A stretch of 64,000 bases of DNA from Antedon mediterranea (GCF_964355755.1 NC_092676.1:12012288-12076287), one strand, 5' to 3'; shown: positions 19,071-33,533, counted from the first letter of the stretch. The notes: a model not told the origin generated them from the letters alone. A program made the numbers and translations.

Positions 19071-22000
19071 TTGATTTCAAAAACAATATTTATTTTCAAT
19101 TAAAAAAAAATAATAATAAAAAAATTAAAATATCCGTAGAGGTTCGAACCCAATGCTGAGAGCACACAAACTTGAGCATTATCCGTTACGCCACAAACCA
19201 GTAGATGACTGAAGAGCTGATAATACTCTATTTATATGAAATGAATGATCAATCAATGAAAAATAATGTTATGCAACTTTCTGATTTTAAAAAAGGTCCA
19301 CTTTTTTAGGTCTGACATTTACAACCTTCAAAATATCTAACTTTCAAAAACAATATTTATTTTCAATTAAAAAAAAAAGAGAAATAATATCCCTAGAGGT
19401 TCGAAACCACTACTGAGAGCACTCAAACCTGAGCATTACCCGTTACGCCACAACCCAGTAGATGACTGAAGAGCTGATAATAGTCTATTTATATGAATGG
19501 ATGATCAATCAATGAAAAATAATGCTATGCAACTTTATTTCTGATTTTTAAAAAGGTCCACTTGGTTAGGCATGACATTTACAACCATAAAAATATCTCA
19601 CTATCAAAAACAATATTTATTTTCAATTAAAAAAAAAAGAAATAAATATTCCTAGAGGTTCGAACCGACTACTGAGAGAACTCAAACCTGAGCATTCCCG
19701 GTTACGCTTCAACCACTGAGTGATGAGATGAGTGAAGAGCTGATAATAGTCTATTTATATGAAATAAATGATTAATCAATGAAAAATAATGTTATGCAAC
19801 TTTGTTTCTGATTTTAAAAAAGGTCCACTTCTTTAGGCCTGACATTTACTACTATAACAATATCTCATTTTCAAACAAAATATTTATTTTCAATTTAAAA
19901 AAAAAGCAAAAAGAAATATCCCAAGAGGTTCGAACCCACTACTGAGAGCACTCAGACCTGAGTAATACCCGTTACGCCATAAACCAGTAGATGACTGAGG
20001 AGCTGATAATAGTCTATTTATATAAAATGAATGATCAATCAATGAAAAATAATGCCATGCAACTTTGTTTCTGATTTTAAAAAAGGTCCACTTGTTTAGG
20101 CCTGACATTTACAACCCTCAAAATATCTCACTTTCAAAAACAATATTTATTTTCAATTAAAAAAAAAGAAAAAAAATACCCGCATAGGATCGAACCCACT
20201 GCTGAGAGCACTCAAACCTGAGCATTACCCGTTACGCCACAAACCAGTAGATAACTGAAGAGCTGATAATAGTCTATTTATATGAAATGAATGATCAATC
20301 AATGAAAAATAATGCCATGCAACTTTGTTTCTGATTGAAAAAAAGATCCGTTTGTTTAGGCCTGACATTTACAACCCTCAAAATATCTGATTTTCAAAAA
20401 AAAAAATTATTTTCAATAAGAAAAAAAAAAGCAATATCCCTAGAGGTTGGAAACCGCTACTGAGAACACTCAAACCTGGGTATTACCCGTTACGCCACAA
20501 ACTAGTAGATGACTGAAGAGCTGATAATATGAAATTAATGATGAATAAATGAAAAATAATGCCATGCAACTTTGTTTCTGATTTTAAAAAAGGTCCACTT
20601 CTTTAGGCCTGACATTTACAACCCTCAAAATATCTCATTTAAAAAAAAAAAATTATTTTAAATTAAAAAAAAAAAAGAAAATAGAAATATCCCTAGAGGT
20701 TCGAACCCACTACTGAGAGCACTCAGACCTGAGTATTACCCGTTACGCCACAAACCAGTAGATGACCGAGGAGCTGATAATAGTCTATTTATATGAAATG
20801 AATGATCAATCAATGAAAAATAATGTTATGCAACTTTGTTTCTGATTTTAAAAAAGGTCCACTTCTTTAGGCCTGACATTTACAACCCTCAAAATATCTC
20901 ATTTTCAAACAAAATATTTATTTTCAATAAAAAAAAAAGCAAAAAGAAATATCCCTAGAGGTTCGAACCCACTACTGAGAGCACTCAGACCTGAGTAATA
21001 CCCGTTACGCCATAAACCAGTAGATGACTGAGGAGCTGATAATAGTCTATTTATATAAAATGAATGATCAATCAATGAAAAATAATGCGATGTAACTTTG
21101 TTTCTGATTTAAAAAAAGGTCCACTTGTTTAGGCCTGACATTTACAACCCTCAAAATATCTCACTTTCAAAAAAAATATTTATTTTAAATTTAAAAAAAA
21201 AAAAAAAAATCTTTAGAGGTGCGAACCCACTACTGCGAGCACTCAAACTTTAGCATTACCCACTACGCCACAAACCAGTAGATGACTGAAGAGCTAATAA
21301 TACTCTTTTTATATGAAATGAATAATAAATCAATGAAAAACAATGCCATGCAACTTTGTTTCTGATTTTAAAAAAGATCCATTTGTTTAGGCCTGACATT
21401 TACAACCCTCAAAATATCTCATTCTCAAAAAAAATATTTATTTTCAATAAGGAAAAAAAAAGCAATATCCCTAGAGGTTGGCACCCACTACTAAGAGCAC
21501 TAAAACCTGGGTATTACCCGTTACGCCACAAACCAGTAGATGACTGAAGTGCTGATAATATGAAATTAATGATCAATCAATGAAAAATAATGCCATGCAA
21601 CTTTGTTTCTGATTTTAAAAAGGTCCACTTCTTTAGGCTTGACTTTTACAACCCTCAAAATATCTCATTTAAAACAAAATATTTATTTTCAATAAGAAAA
21701 AAAAAAGCAATATCCCTAGAGGTTGCAACCCGCTACTGAGAGCACTCAAACCTGGGTATTACCCGTTACGCCACAAACCAGTAGATGACTGAAGTGCTGA
21801 TAATATGGCATTCAACTTTGTTTCTGATTTTAAAAAAGATACATTTGTTTAGGCCTGACATTTACAACCCTCAAAATATCTCATTCTCAAAAATAAATAT
21901 TTATTTTCAATAAGAAAAAAAAAAGCCATATCCCTAGAGGTTGGAACCCGCTACTAAGAGCATTCAAACCTGGGTATCACCCGTTACGCCACAAACCAGT

Positions 22001-25000
22001 AGATGACTGAAGTGCTGATAATATGAAATTAATGATCAATCAATGAAAAATAATGCCATGCAACTTTGTTTCTGATTTTAAAAAAGGTCCACTTCTTTAG
22101 GCCTGACATTTACAACCCTCAAAATATCTCATTTAAAAAAAAAAAAATATTTTCAATTAAAAAAAAAGAAGAAATGTCCCAGGAGGTTCGAACCCACTAC
22201 TGAGAGCACTCAGACCTGAGTATTACCCGTTACGCCACAAACCAGTAGATGACCGAGGAGCTGATAATAGTCTATTTATATGAAATAAATAATAAATCAA
22301 TGAAAAATAATGCCATGCAACTTTGTTTCTGATTTTAAAAAAGGTCCACTTGTTTAGGCCTGACATTTACAACCCTCAAAATATCTCACTTTCAAAAACC
22401 ATATTTATTTTCAATTTAAAAAAAGAAAGAAAAACAATATCCATAGAGGTTCGACCCACTACTCAGAGCACTCAAACCTGAGCATTACCCGTTACGCCAC
22501 AAACCAGTAGATGACTGAAGAGCTGATAATAGTCTATTTATATGAAATGAATGATCAATCAATGAAAAATAACGCCATGCAACTTTGTTTCTGATTTTAA
22601 AAAAGATCCACTTGTTTAGGCCTGACATTTACAACCCTCAAAATATCTCATTTTCAAAAAAAATATTTATTTTCAATAAGAAAAAAAGAGCAATATCCCT
22701 AGAGGTTGGAACACGCTACTGAGAGCACTCAAACCTGGGTATTACCCGTTACGCCACAAACCAGTAGATGACTGAAGAGCTGATAATATGAAATTAATCA
22801 TCACTCAATGAAAAATAATGCCATGCAACTTTGTTTCTGATTTTAAAAAAGGTCCACTTCTTTAGGCCTGACATTTACAACCCTCAAAATATCTCATTTA
22901 AAAAAAAAATATTTATTTTCAATAAAAAAAAAAGAAAAAAAATATCCCAAGATGTTCAAACCCAATACTGAGAGAACTCAAACCAGAGCATTACCGGTTA
23001 CGCCACAAACCAGTAGATGACTGAAGAGATCATAATAGTCTATTTATATGAAATTAATGATCAATCAATGTAAAATGATGTTATGCAACTTTGTTTCTGA
23101 TTTAAAAAAAGATCCACTTGGTTAGGTATGACATTTACAACCATAGAAATATCTCACTTTCAAAAACAATATTTATTTTCAATTAAAAAAAAAATTAAAA
23201 AAATACCCGTATAGGTTCGAACCCACTGCTGAGAGCACTCAAATCTGAGCATTACCCGTTACGCCACAAACCAGTAGATGACTGAAGAGCTGATAATAGT
23301 CTATTTATATGAATTGAATGATCAATCAATGAAAAATAATGTTATGCAACTTTGTTTTTCTGATTTTAAAAAAGGTCCACTTGTTTAGGCCTGACATTTA
23401 CAACAACAAAAATATCTCACTTTCAAAAACAATATTTATTTTCAATAAAAAAAAAGAAAAAAAATCCCGTTGAGGTTCGAACCCACTACTGAAAGCACTC
23501 AAACCTGAGCATTACCCGTTACGCCACAAACCAGTAGATGACTGAAGAGCTGATAATACTCTATTTATATGAAATGAATGATCAATCAATGAAAAATAAT
23601 GTTATGCAACTTTCTGATTTTAAAAAAGGTCCACTTTTTTAGGTCTGACATTTACAACCTTCAAAATATCTAACTTTCAAAAACAATATTTATTTTCAAT
23701 AAAAAAAAAAAGAGAAAAAATATCCCTAGAGGTTCGAAACCACTATTGAGAGCACTCAAACCTGAGCATTACCCGTTACGCCACAAATCAGTAGATGACT
23801 GAAGAGCTGATAATAGTCTATTTATATGAATGGATGATCAATCAATGAAAAATAATGCTATGCAACTTTATTTCTGATTTTTAAAAAAGTCCACTTGGTT
23901 AGGCATGACATTTACAACCTTAAAAATATCTCACTATCAAAAACAATATTTATTTTCAATTAAAAAAAAAAAGAAATAAATATTCCTAGAGGTTCGAACC
24001 GACTACTGAGAGAACTCAAACCTGAGCATTCCCGGTTACGCTTCAACCACTGAGTGATGAGATGAGTGAAGAGCTGATAATAGTCTATTTATATGAAATG
24101 AATGATCAATCAATGCAAAATAATGTTATGCAACTTTGTTTCTGATTTTAAAAAAGGTCCACTTGTTTAGGCCTGAAATTTACAACTATAACAATATCTC
24201 ACTTTCAAAAACAATATTTATTATAAAAAAAAGAAAAAAAGAAAAGCAATATCCCTAGAAGTTGGAACCCGCTACTGAGAGCACGCAAACCTGGGTATAA
24301 CCCGTTACGCCACAAACCAGTAGATGACTGAAGAGCTGATAATATGAAATTAATGATCAATCAATGAAAAATAATGCCATGCAACTTTGTTTCTGATTTT
24401 AAAAAAGGTCCACTTCTTTAGGCCTGACATTTACAACCCTCAAAATATCTCATTTTCAAACAAAATATTTATTTTCAATTAAAAAAAAAAGAAAAATGAA
24501 ATATCACTAGAGGTTCGAACCCACTACTGAGAGCACTCAGACCTGAGTAGTACCCGTTACGCCACAAACCAGTAGATGACTGAAGAGCTGATAATATGAA
24601 ATGAATGATCAATCAATGAAAAATAATGTTATGCAACTTTGTTTCTGATTTTAAAAAAGGTCCACTTGTTTAGGCCTGACATTTACAACTATAACAATAT
24701 CTCACTTTCAAAAACAATATTTATTTTCAAATAAAAAAAAAAAAAGCAATATCCCTAGAAGTTGGAACCCGCTACTGAGAGCACTCAAACCTGGGTATTA
24801 CCCGTTACGCCACAAACCAGTAGATGATTGAAGAGCTGATAATATGAAATTAATGATCAATCAATGAAAAATAATGCCATGCAACTTTGTTTCTGATTTT
24901 AAAAAAGGTCCATTTGTTTAGGCCTGACATTTACAACCCTCAAAATATCTCACTTTCAAAAACAATATTTATTTTCAATTAAAAAAAAAAAGAAAAAAAA

Positions 25001-28000
25001 TACCTGTATAGGTTCGAATCCACTGCTGAAAGCACTCAAACCTGAGCATTACCGGTTACGTCACAACCCAGTAGATGAGTGAAGAGCTGATAATAGTCTA
25101 TTTATATGAAATAAATGATTAATCAATGAAAAATAATGTTATGCAACTTTGTTTCTGATTTTAAGAAAGGTCCACTTGTTTAGGCCTGACATTTACAACT
25201 ATAACAATATCTCACTTTCAAAAACAATATTTATTTTCAAATAAAAAAAAAAGAAAAAAAATATCCCTAGAAGTTCGAACCCACTATTGAAATCACTCAA
25301 ACCTGAGCATTACCCGTTACGCCGCAAACAAGTAGATGACTGAAGAGCTGATAATAGTCTATTTATATGAAATAGATGATCAATCAATGAAAAATAATGC
25401 CATGCAACTTTGTTTCAGATTTAAAAAAAAAGGTCCACTTGTTTAGGCCTGACATTTACAACCCTCAAAATATCTCACTTTCAAAAACAATATTTAATTT
25501 CAATTAAAAAAAAAATAAAAAAAATAACCGTATATGTTCGAACCCACTGCTGAGAGCACTCAAACCTGAGCATTACCCGTTACGCCACAAACCAGTAGAT
25601 AACTGAAGAGCTGATAATAGTCTATTTATATGAAATGAATGATCAATCAAAGAAAAATAATGCCATGCAACTTTGTTTTTGATTGAAAAAAAGATCCGTT
25701 TGTTTAGGCCTGACATTTACAACTCTCAAAATATCTCATTTTCAAAAAAAAATTTTCTTTTCAATAAGAAAAAAAGAGCAATATCCGTAGAGGTTGGAAC
25801 CCGCTACTGAGAGCACTCAAACCTGGGTATTACCCATAACGCCACAATCCAGTAGATGACAGAAGAGCTGATAATATGAAATGAATGATCAATCAATGAA
25901 AAACAATGTTATGCAACTTTGTTTCTGATTTTAAAAAAAGGTCCACTTGTTTAGGCCTGACATTTACAACTATAACAATATCTCACTTTCAAAAACAATA
26001 TTTATTTTCAAATAAAAAAAAAAAAAAAGCAATATCCCTCGAAGTTGGAACCCGCTACTGAGAGCACTCAAAACTGGGTATTACCCGTTACGCCACAAAC
26101 CAGTAGATGACTGAAGAGCTGATAATATGAAATTAATGATCAATCAATGAAAAATAATGCCATGCAATTTGTTTCTGATTTTAAAAAAGGTCCACTTGTT
26201 TAGGCCTGACATTTACAACCCTCAAAATATCTCACTTTCAAAAACAATATTTATTTTCAATTAAAAAAAAAGAAAAAAATACCCGTATAGGATCAAACCC
26301 ACTGCTGAGAGCACTCAAACCTGAGCATTACCCGTTACGCCACAAACCAGTAGATAACTGAAGAGCTGATAATAGTCTATTTATATGAAATGAATGATCA
26401 ATCAATGAAAAATAATGCCATGCAACTTTGTTTCTGATTGAAAAAAAGATCCGTTTGTTTAGGCCTGACATTTACAACCCTCAACATTTCTGATTTTCAA
26501 AAAAAAAAATTATTTTCAATAAGAAAATAAAAAGCAATATCCCTAGAGGTTGGAACCCGCTACTGAGAACACTCAAACCTGGGTATTACCCGTTACGCCA
26601 CAAACTAGTAGATGACTGAAGAGGTGATAATATGAAATTAATGATCAATCAATGAAAAATAATGCCATGCAACTTTGTTTCTGATTTTAAAAAAGGTCCA
26701 CTTCTTAGGCCTGACATTTACAACCCTCAAAATATCTCATTCTCAAAAAAAATATTTATTTTCAATAAGAAAAAAAAAAAGCAATATCCCTAGAGGTTGG
26801 AACCTGCTACTAAGAGCACTCAAACCTGGGTATTTCCCGTTACGCCAAAAACCAGTAGATGACTGAAGAGCTGATAATATGAAATTAATAATCAATCAAT
26901 GAAAAATAATGCCATGCAACTTTGTTTCTGAATTTAAAAAAGGTCCACTTGTTTAGGCCTGACATGTATAACCCTCAAAATATCTCACTTTCAAAAACAA
27001 TATTTATTTTCAATTAAAAAAAAAAGAAAAAAAATACCCGATTAGGATCGAACCCACTGCTAAGAGCACTCAAACCTGAGCATTACCCGTTACCCCACAA
27101 ACCAGTAGATGACTGAAGAGCTGATAATAGTTTATTTATATGAAATGAATGATCAATCAATGAAAAATAATGCCATGGAACTTTGTTTCTGATTGATAAA
27201 AAGATCCGTTTGTTTAGGCCAGACATTTACAACTATAACAATATCTCACTTTCAAAAACGATATTTATTAAAAAAAAAAAAAAAAAAAAGCAATATCCCT
27301 AGAAGTTGGAACCCGCTACTGAGAGCACTCAAACCTGGGTATTACCCGTTACGCCACAAACCAGCAGTAGATGACTGAAGAGCTGATAATATGAAATGAA
27401 TGATCAATCAATGAAAAATAATGCCATGCAATTTTGTTTCTGATTTTAAAAAAGGTCCACTTCTTTAGGCCTGACATTTACAACCCTCAAAATATCTCAC
27501 TTTCAAAAACAATATTTATTTTCAATTAAAGAAAAAAAATAAAAAATCTTTAGAGGTGCGAACCCACTACTGCGAGCACTCAAACTTCAGCATTACCCGC
27601 TACGCCACAAACCAGTAGATGACTGAAGAGCTAATAATACTCTATTTATATGAAATGAATAATAAATCAATGAAAAATAATGCCATGCAACTTTGTTTCT
27701 GATTTAAAAAAAGATCCATTTGTTTAGGCCTGACATTTACAACCCTCAAAATATCTCATTCTAAAAAAAAATATTTATTTTCAATAAAAAAAAAAAAGCA
27801 ATATCCCTAGAGTTTGGAACCCGCTACTAAGAGCACTCAAACCAGGGTATTACCCGTTACGCCACAAACTAGTAGATGACTGAAGTGCTGATAATATGAA
27901 ATTAATGATCAATCAATGAAAAATAATGCCATGCAATTTTGTTTCTGATTTTAAAAAAGGTCCACTTCTTTAGGCCTGACATTTACAACCCTCAAAATAT

Positions 28001-31000
28001 CTCATTTAAAAAAAAAATATTTATTTTCAATTAAAAAAAAAAAGAAAAAAGAAATATCCCTAGAGGTTCGAACCCACTACTGAGAGCACTCAGACCTGAG
28101 TATTACCCGTTACGCCACAAACCAGTAGATGACCGAGGAGCTGATAATAGTCTATTTATATGAAATGAATGATCAATCAATGAAAAATAATGCCATGCAA
28201 TTTTTTTTTTCTGATTTTAAAAAAGGTTCACTTCTTTAGGCCTGACATTTACAACCCTCAAAATATCTCATTTTCAAACAAAATATTTATTTTCAATAAA
28301 AAAAAAAAAGCAAAAAGAAATATCCCTAGAGGTTCGAACCCACTACTGAGAGCACTCAATCCTGGGTATTACCCGTTACGCCACAAACCAGTAGATGATT
28401 GAAGAGCTGATAATATGAAATTAATGATCAATCAATGAAAAATAATGCCATGCAACTTTGTTTCTGATTTTAAAAAAGGTCCATTTGTTTAGGCCTGACA
28501 TTTACAACCCTCAAAATATCTCACTTTCAAGAACAATATTTATTTTCAATTAAAAAAAAAAAAGAAAAAAAATACCTGTATAGGTTCGAATCCACTGCTG
28601 AAAGCACTCAAACCTGAGCATTACCGGTTACGTCACAACCCAGTAGATGAGTGAAGAGCTGATAATAGTCTATTTATATGAAATAAATGATTAATCAATG
28701 TAAAATAATGTTATGCAACTTTGTTTCTGATTTTAAGAAAGGTCCACTTGTTTAGGCCTGACATTTACAACTATAACAATATCTCACTTTCAAAAACAAT
28801 ATTTATTTTCAAATAAAAAAAAAAGAAAAATAATATCCCTAGAAGTTCGAACCCACTATTGAAATCACTCAAACCTGAGCATTACCCGTTACGCCGCAAA
28901 CAACTAGATGACTGAAGAGCTGATAATAGTCTATTTATATGAAATAGATGATCAATCAATGAAAAATAATGCCATGCAACTTTGTTTCAGATTTAAAAAA
29001 AAAGGTCCACTTGTTTAGGCCTGACATTTACAACCCTCAAAATATCTCACTTTCAAAAACAATATTTAATTTCAATTAAAAAAAAAAATTAAAAAAATAA
29101 CCGTATATGTTCGAACCCACTGCTGAGAGCACTCAAACCTGAGCATTACCCGTTACGCCACAAACCAGTAGATAACTGAAAGCTGATAATAGTCTATTTA
29201 TATGAAATGAATGATCAATCAATGAAAAATAATGCCATGCAACTTTATTTCTGATTGAAAAAAAGATCCGTTTGTTTAGGCCTGACATTTACAACTCTCA
29301 AAATATCTCATTTTCAAAAAAAAATTTTCTTTTCAATAGGAAAAAAAAAGCAATATCCGTAGAGGTTGGAACCCGCTACTGAGAGCACTCAAACCTGGGT
29401 ATTACCCATTACGCCACAATCCAGTAGATCACTGAAGAGCTGATAATATGAAATGAATGATCAATCAATGAAAAATAATGTTATGCAACTTTGTTTCTGA
29501 TTTTAAAAAAAGGTCCACTTGTTTAGGCCTGACATTTACAACTATAACAATATCTCACTTTCAAAAACAATATTTATTTTCAAATAAAAAAAAAAAAAGC
29601 AATATCCCTAGAAGTTGGAACCCGCTACTGAGAGCACTCAAAACTGGGTATTACCCGTTACGCCACAAACCAGTAGATGACTGAAGAGCTGATAATATGA
29701 AATTAATGATCAATCAATCAAAAATAATGCCATGCAATTTGTTTCTGATTTTAAAAAAGGTCCACTTGTTTAGGCCTGACATTTACAACCCTCAAAATAT
29801 CTCACTTTCAAAAACAATATTTATTTTCAATTAAAAAAAAAGAAAAAAAATACCCGTATAGGATCGAACCCACTTCTGAGAGCACTCAAACCTGAGCATT
29901 ACCCGTTACGCCACAAACCAGTAGATAACTGAAGAGCTGATAATAGTCTATTTATATGAAATGAATGATCAATCAATGAAAAATAATGCCATGCAACTTT
30001 GTTTCTGATTTTAAAAAAGGTCCACTTGTTTAGGCCTGACATTTATAACCCTCAAAATATCTCACTTTCAAAAACAATATTTATTTTCAATTAAAAAAAA
30101 AAGAAAAAAAATACCCGATTAGGATCGAACCCACTGCTAAGAGCACTCAAACCTGAGCATTACCCGTTACGCCACAAACCAGTAGATAACTGAAGAGCTG
30201 ATAATAGTCTATTTATATGAAATGAATGATCAATCAATGAAAAATAATGCCATGCAACTTTGTTTCTGATTTTAAAAAATATCCACTTGTTTAGGCCTGA
30301 CATTTACAACCCTCAAAATATCTCATTTTCAACAAAAATATTTATTTTCAATTAAAAAAAAAAGAAAAAAGAAATATCCCTAGAGGTTCGAACCCACTAC
30401 TGAGAGCACTCGGACCTAAGTATTACCCGTTACGCCATAAACCAGTAGATGACTGAGGAGCTAATAATAGTCTATTTATATAAAATGAATGATCAATCAA
30501 TGAAAAATAATGCCATGCAACTTTGTTTCTGATTTTAAAAAAGGTCCACTTGTTTAGGCCTGACATTTACAACCCTCAAAATATCTCACTTTCAAAAACA
30601 ATATTTATTTTCAATTAAAAAAAAAATAAAAAAAAAAAATCTTTAGAGAGGTGCGAACCCACTACTGCGAGCACTCAAACTTCAGCATTACCCGCTACGC
30701 CAGAAACCAGTAGATGACTGAAGAGCTAATAATACTCTATTTATATGAAATGAATAATAAATCAATGAAAAATAATGCCATGCAACTTTGTTTCTGATTT
30801 TAAAAAAGATCCATTTGTTTAGGCCTGACATTTACAACCCTCAAAATATCTCATTCTCAAAAAAAATATTTATTTTCAATAAGAAAAAAAGAGCAATATC
30901 CCTAGAGGTTGGAACACGCTACTGAAAGCACTCAAACCTGGGTATTACCCGTTACGCCACAAACCAGTAGATGACTGAAGAGCTGATAATATGAAATTAA

Positions 31001-31050
31001 TGATCACTCAATGAAAAATAATGCCATGCAACTTTGTTTCTGATTTTAAA
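19071..31050 (-). repeat. ~250-bp tRNA-like satellite, block B (minus orientation)
   Basis: About 48 monomers, all reversed relative to block A. Subtypes differ in the base after the B box (TAGAGG, TATAGG or AGAAG types in plus-strand reading), in the presence of the TATAAATAG segment, and in GTTATGCAAC against GCCATGCAAC. Long duplications exist inside the block: about 24770-26430 recurs at about 28345-30000 (offset 3,573 bp). Others link it to further blocks: about 19070-19760, 23410-24060 and 35360-36010 share a deletion in the CAACTTTCTGATTTT motif. Many 60-70-codon frames here (starting MFLILKK or similar) are the repeat read through and are not genes. Confidence 0.92.
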
Positions 31051-31129
31051 CAAGCACGAATGTGCAATACTCGGGGTACAGCGAAAGAAGCTGTATACAG
31101 ACGTATACAGTTAGAAAGTAAAGAAAATA

Positions 31130-31200
31130 GGTTTCGCCAGGGCTCGAACCGGGACCTTCTGCGTGTTAAGCAGACTTGACAACCACTACACTACGAAACC
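31130..31200 (-). tRNA. tRNA-Val (anticodon AAC)
   Basis: It folds as a complete tRNA without an encoded CCA. The acceptor stem GGTTTCG/CGAAACC has seven perfect pairs. The D arm is GTGT...AGTGGTT as usual for Val tRNA. The anticodon stem TCTGC/GCAGA is perfect, with loop TTAACAC and anticodon AAC. The T stem has one C-U mismatch around TTCGAGC. Downstream on the minus strand a TTTT run follows within five bases, as expected for Pol III termination. It lies in a mobile element inside satellite DNA. It may be functional or a recent pseudogene. Confidence 0.85.
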
Positions 31201-31413
31201 TCTTACATTAAAAATTTGGGTTACAGAAAGTTTTTTAATCCATTTAAATTACAAATAAATGGTAATAAGCACAAAGCAAAATAAACATGTGTAAAAGTGA
31301 TAATTACCGATTACACAAAATAAGTATTTTAAAAAATAATAAAAATAAGATATACTCTGTATAATTATCATATTGCGTATACTGTACTTTTCACCATAAA
31401 TTAAAAAAAAAAA

Positions 31414-31488
31414 GGTTTTTGTCCGGGCTCGAACCAGGTACCTTCTGCGTGTTAAGCAAACGTGATAACCACTACGCCAAGAATCCGC
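31414..31488 (-). pseudogene. tRNA-Val(AAC)-like pseudogene
   Basis: This second tRNA-Val relative lies about 215 bp upstream of the better copy, on the same strand. The anticodon arm (TTTGC TTAACAC GCAGA, anticodon AAC) and the TTCGAGC T loop are preserved. The acceptor ends GGATTCT and CAAAAAC do not pair properly, and the D and T stems each have a mismatch. A T run follows downstream on the minus strand. Confidence 0.7.
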
Positions 31489-31754
31489 ATATAACCATAT
31501 AACTACATAACGCTGTGGTGTGTGTCACACATTGTGGCTTCTTAATTAAACAAATTAATTAACAAAAAATTAAAAATCCGGCTCTATAGCTTTGAGGACA
31601 TGTCCCTGTAGTATGTTCATGCCAAATCCCAGCTCAATACTATAACGAATAAGGGAGGAGTAGTACTTTAAAAATCGCACTTTTTACTCAATAGTGTCCA
31701 GATGGAGGAAGAGAAGGAGAAAATGAGTAAGTACTAGACTCGGGTACCCCGAGT

Positions 31755-32975
31755 AAAAAGGTCCACTTCTTTAGGCCTGACATTTACAACCCTCAAAATA
31801 ACTCATTTAAAAAAAAAAAATTTATTTTCAATAAAAAAAAGAAGAAAAAGAATATCCCAAGATGTTCAAACCCAATACTGAGAGAACTCAAACCAGAGCA
31901 TTACCGGTTACGCCACAAACCAGTAGATGACTGAAGAGATCATAATAGTCTATTTATATGAAATTAATGATCAATCAATGTAAAATGATGTTATGCAACT
32001 TTGTTTCTGAATTTAAAAAAAATCCACTTGGTTAGGTATGACATTTACAACCATAGAAATATCTCACTTTCAAAAACAATATTTATTTTCAATTAAAAAA
32101 AAAATTAAAAAAATACCCGTATAGGTTCGAACCCACTGCTGAGAGCACTCAAATCTGAGCATTACCCGTTACGCCACAAACCAGTAGATGACTGAAGAGC
32201 TGATAATAGTCTATTTATATGAAATAAATGATCAATCATTGAAAAATAATGCCATGCAACTTTGTTTCTGATTTTAAAAAAGGTCCACTTCTTTAGGCCT
32301 GACATTTAAAACCCTCAAAATATCTCATTTTTAAAAAAAATATTTATTTTCAATAAAAAAAAAAAAGAAAAAAAATATCCCAAGATGTTCAAACCCAATA
32401 CTGAGAGAACTCAAACCAGAGCATTACCGGTTACGCCACAAACCAGTAGATGACTGAAGAGATCATAATAGTCTATTTATATGAAATTAATGATCAATCA
32501 ATGTAAAATGATGTTATGCAACTTTGTTTCTGATTTTAAAAAAGATCCACTTGGTTAGGTATGACATTTACAACCATAAAAATATCTCACTTTCAAAAAC
32601 AATATTTATTTTCAATTAAAAAAAAAATTAAAAAATTACCCGTATAGGTTCGAACCCACTGCTGAGAGCACTCAAATCTGAGCATTACCCGTTACGCCAC
32701 AAACCAGTAGATGACTGAAGAGCTGATAATAGTCTATTTATATGAATTGAATGATCAATCAATGAAAAATAATGTTATGCAACTTTGTTTTTCTGATTTT
32801 AAAAAAGGTCCACTTGTTTAGGCCTGACATTTACAACAACAAAAATATCTCACTTTCAAAAACAATATTTGTTTTCAAATAAAAACAAAATATCCTTACA
32901 GGTTCGAACCCACTACTGGGAACACTCAAAACTGAGCATTACCCGTTATGCCATAAAGTAGTACACGACAGAACA
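31755..32975 (-). repeat. ~250-bp tRNA-like satellite, block C (minus orientation)
   Basis: About five monomers between the tRNA-carrying element and spacer 2. Two successive dimers, starting near 31860 and 32375, share the variant CCAAGATGTTCAAACCCAAT, which also occurs near 22955 in block B. The last monomer, before the spacer, is diverged (GTAGTACACGACAGAACAG). Confidence 0.9.
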
Positions 32976-33058
32976 GTTTATAATAGTCTATTCATAAGTG
33001 TATTACGTAATTCATCATTACGTCATAAATATCTTATTAACCTTGTTAAAACGAAAAT

Positions 33059-33308
33059 GGCGAGTTAGCTCAGACGACTGAACGTCGTGTTGACAACACG
33101 TATGTCATGGGTTCGATTCCCACGCTGGTCGGTGGAATAGAGTTAAAGGTATGCGACCAACTGTGTTTGGGGTTCACAGAATGTACGTCCCCCTTTCCAC
33201 CACACATCTTGAGAAGGCACTAGCAATGCATGTGGTGGAAATGACCCCAAGGCTGTGGCAGGGCCTTAGTGCTGAGGCAAGGAGAGCACATTTCTAAATT
33301 TTTTTTTT
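33059..33308 (+). mobile_element. tRNA-Val(GAC)-like SINE, copy 2
   Basis: Same structure as the copy in spacer 1, but the tRNA head has decayed slightly: the D stem is GCTC/GAAC and the first T-stem pair is lost (ATGGG/CCCAC). The body and the terminal T run (33299-33308) are kept. Confidence 0.68.
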
Positions 33309-33423
33309 GGCTTTCGCTACATGTATTTGATCTCGTAAATTTTATGTTTAGCGCCTCAATTTAATGTAAAAAGAAATTAATTTATCTTCGTTACGTGTAT
33401 AGAAGAGAATGTATGTCTCACCG

Positions 33424-33533
33424 TAGTTTGGTATGCCGTTTGTTATTATGCAAATGAGTTTTTGCAGGTGTAGTCGGAAAGATGGTATTGTTAGTAATTC
33501 GCGGTCAACACGCCACACTGTTGAATTTTGATT
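33424..33533 (+). repeat. spacer internal repeat, first copy (spacer 2)
   Basis: Nearly identical to 17804-17913, with the octamer ATGCAAAT and the GCGGTCAACACGC core. Confidence 0.65.

Larger units (their letters stand above)
31051..31754 (-). mobile_element. 704-bp non-autonomous element carrying tRNA-Val genes
   Basis: It interrupts a satellite monomer inside the T/A run between CTGATTTTAAA and GGTCCACTTC. In minus-strand sense the 5' end is a hairpin, ACTCGGG-GTA-CCCGAGT (31738-31754). Near the 3' end GTACCCCGAGT (31069-31079) is inversely repeated from the 5' end (31744-31754), followed by a GCAC-ATTC-GTGC hairpin and the end CTTG next to T. This layout (5' hairpin, subterminal inverted repeat, 3' hairpin, short tail, T target) matches the Helitron-like family in the right part of the window, but sequence and end differ (CTTG, not CTAG). 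No protein frame is present. Confidence 0.6.

Noticed and set aside
31561-31620. GGACATGTCC palindrome as a p53-type site in the tRNA-carrying element
   Set aside because: A single 10-bp half-site-like palindrome is expected by chance and has no second half-site.
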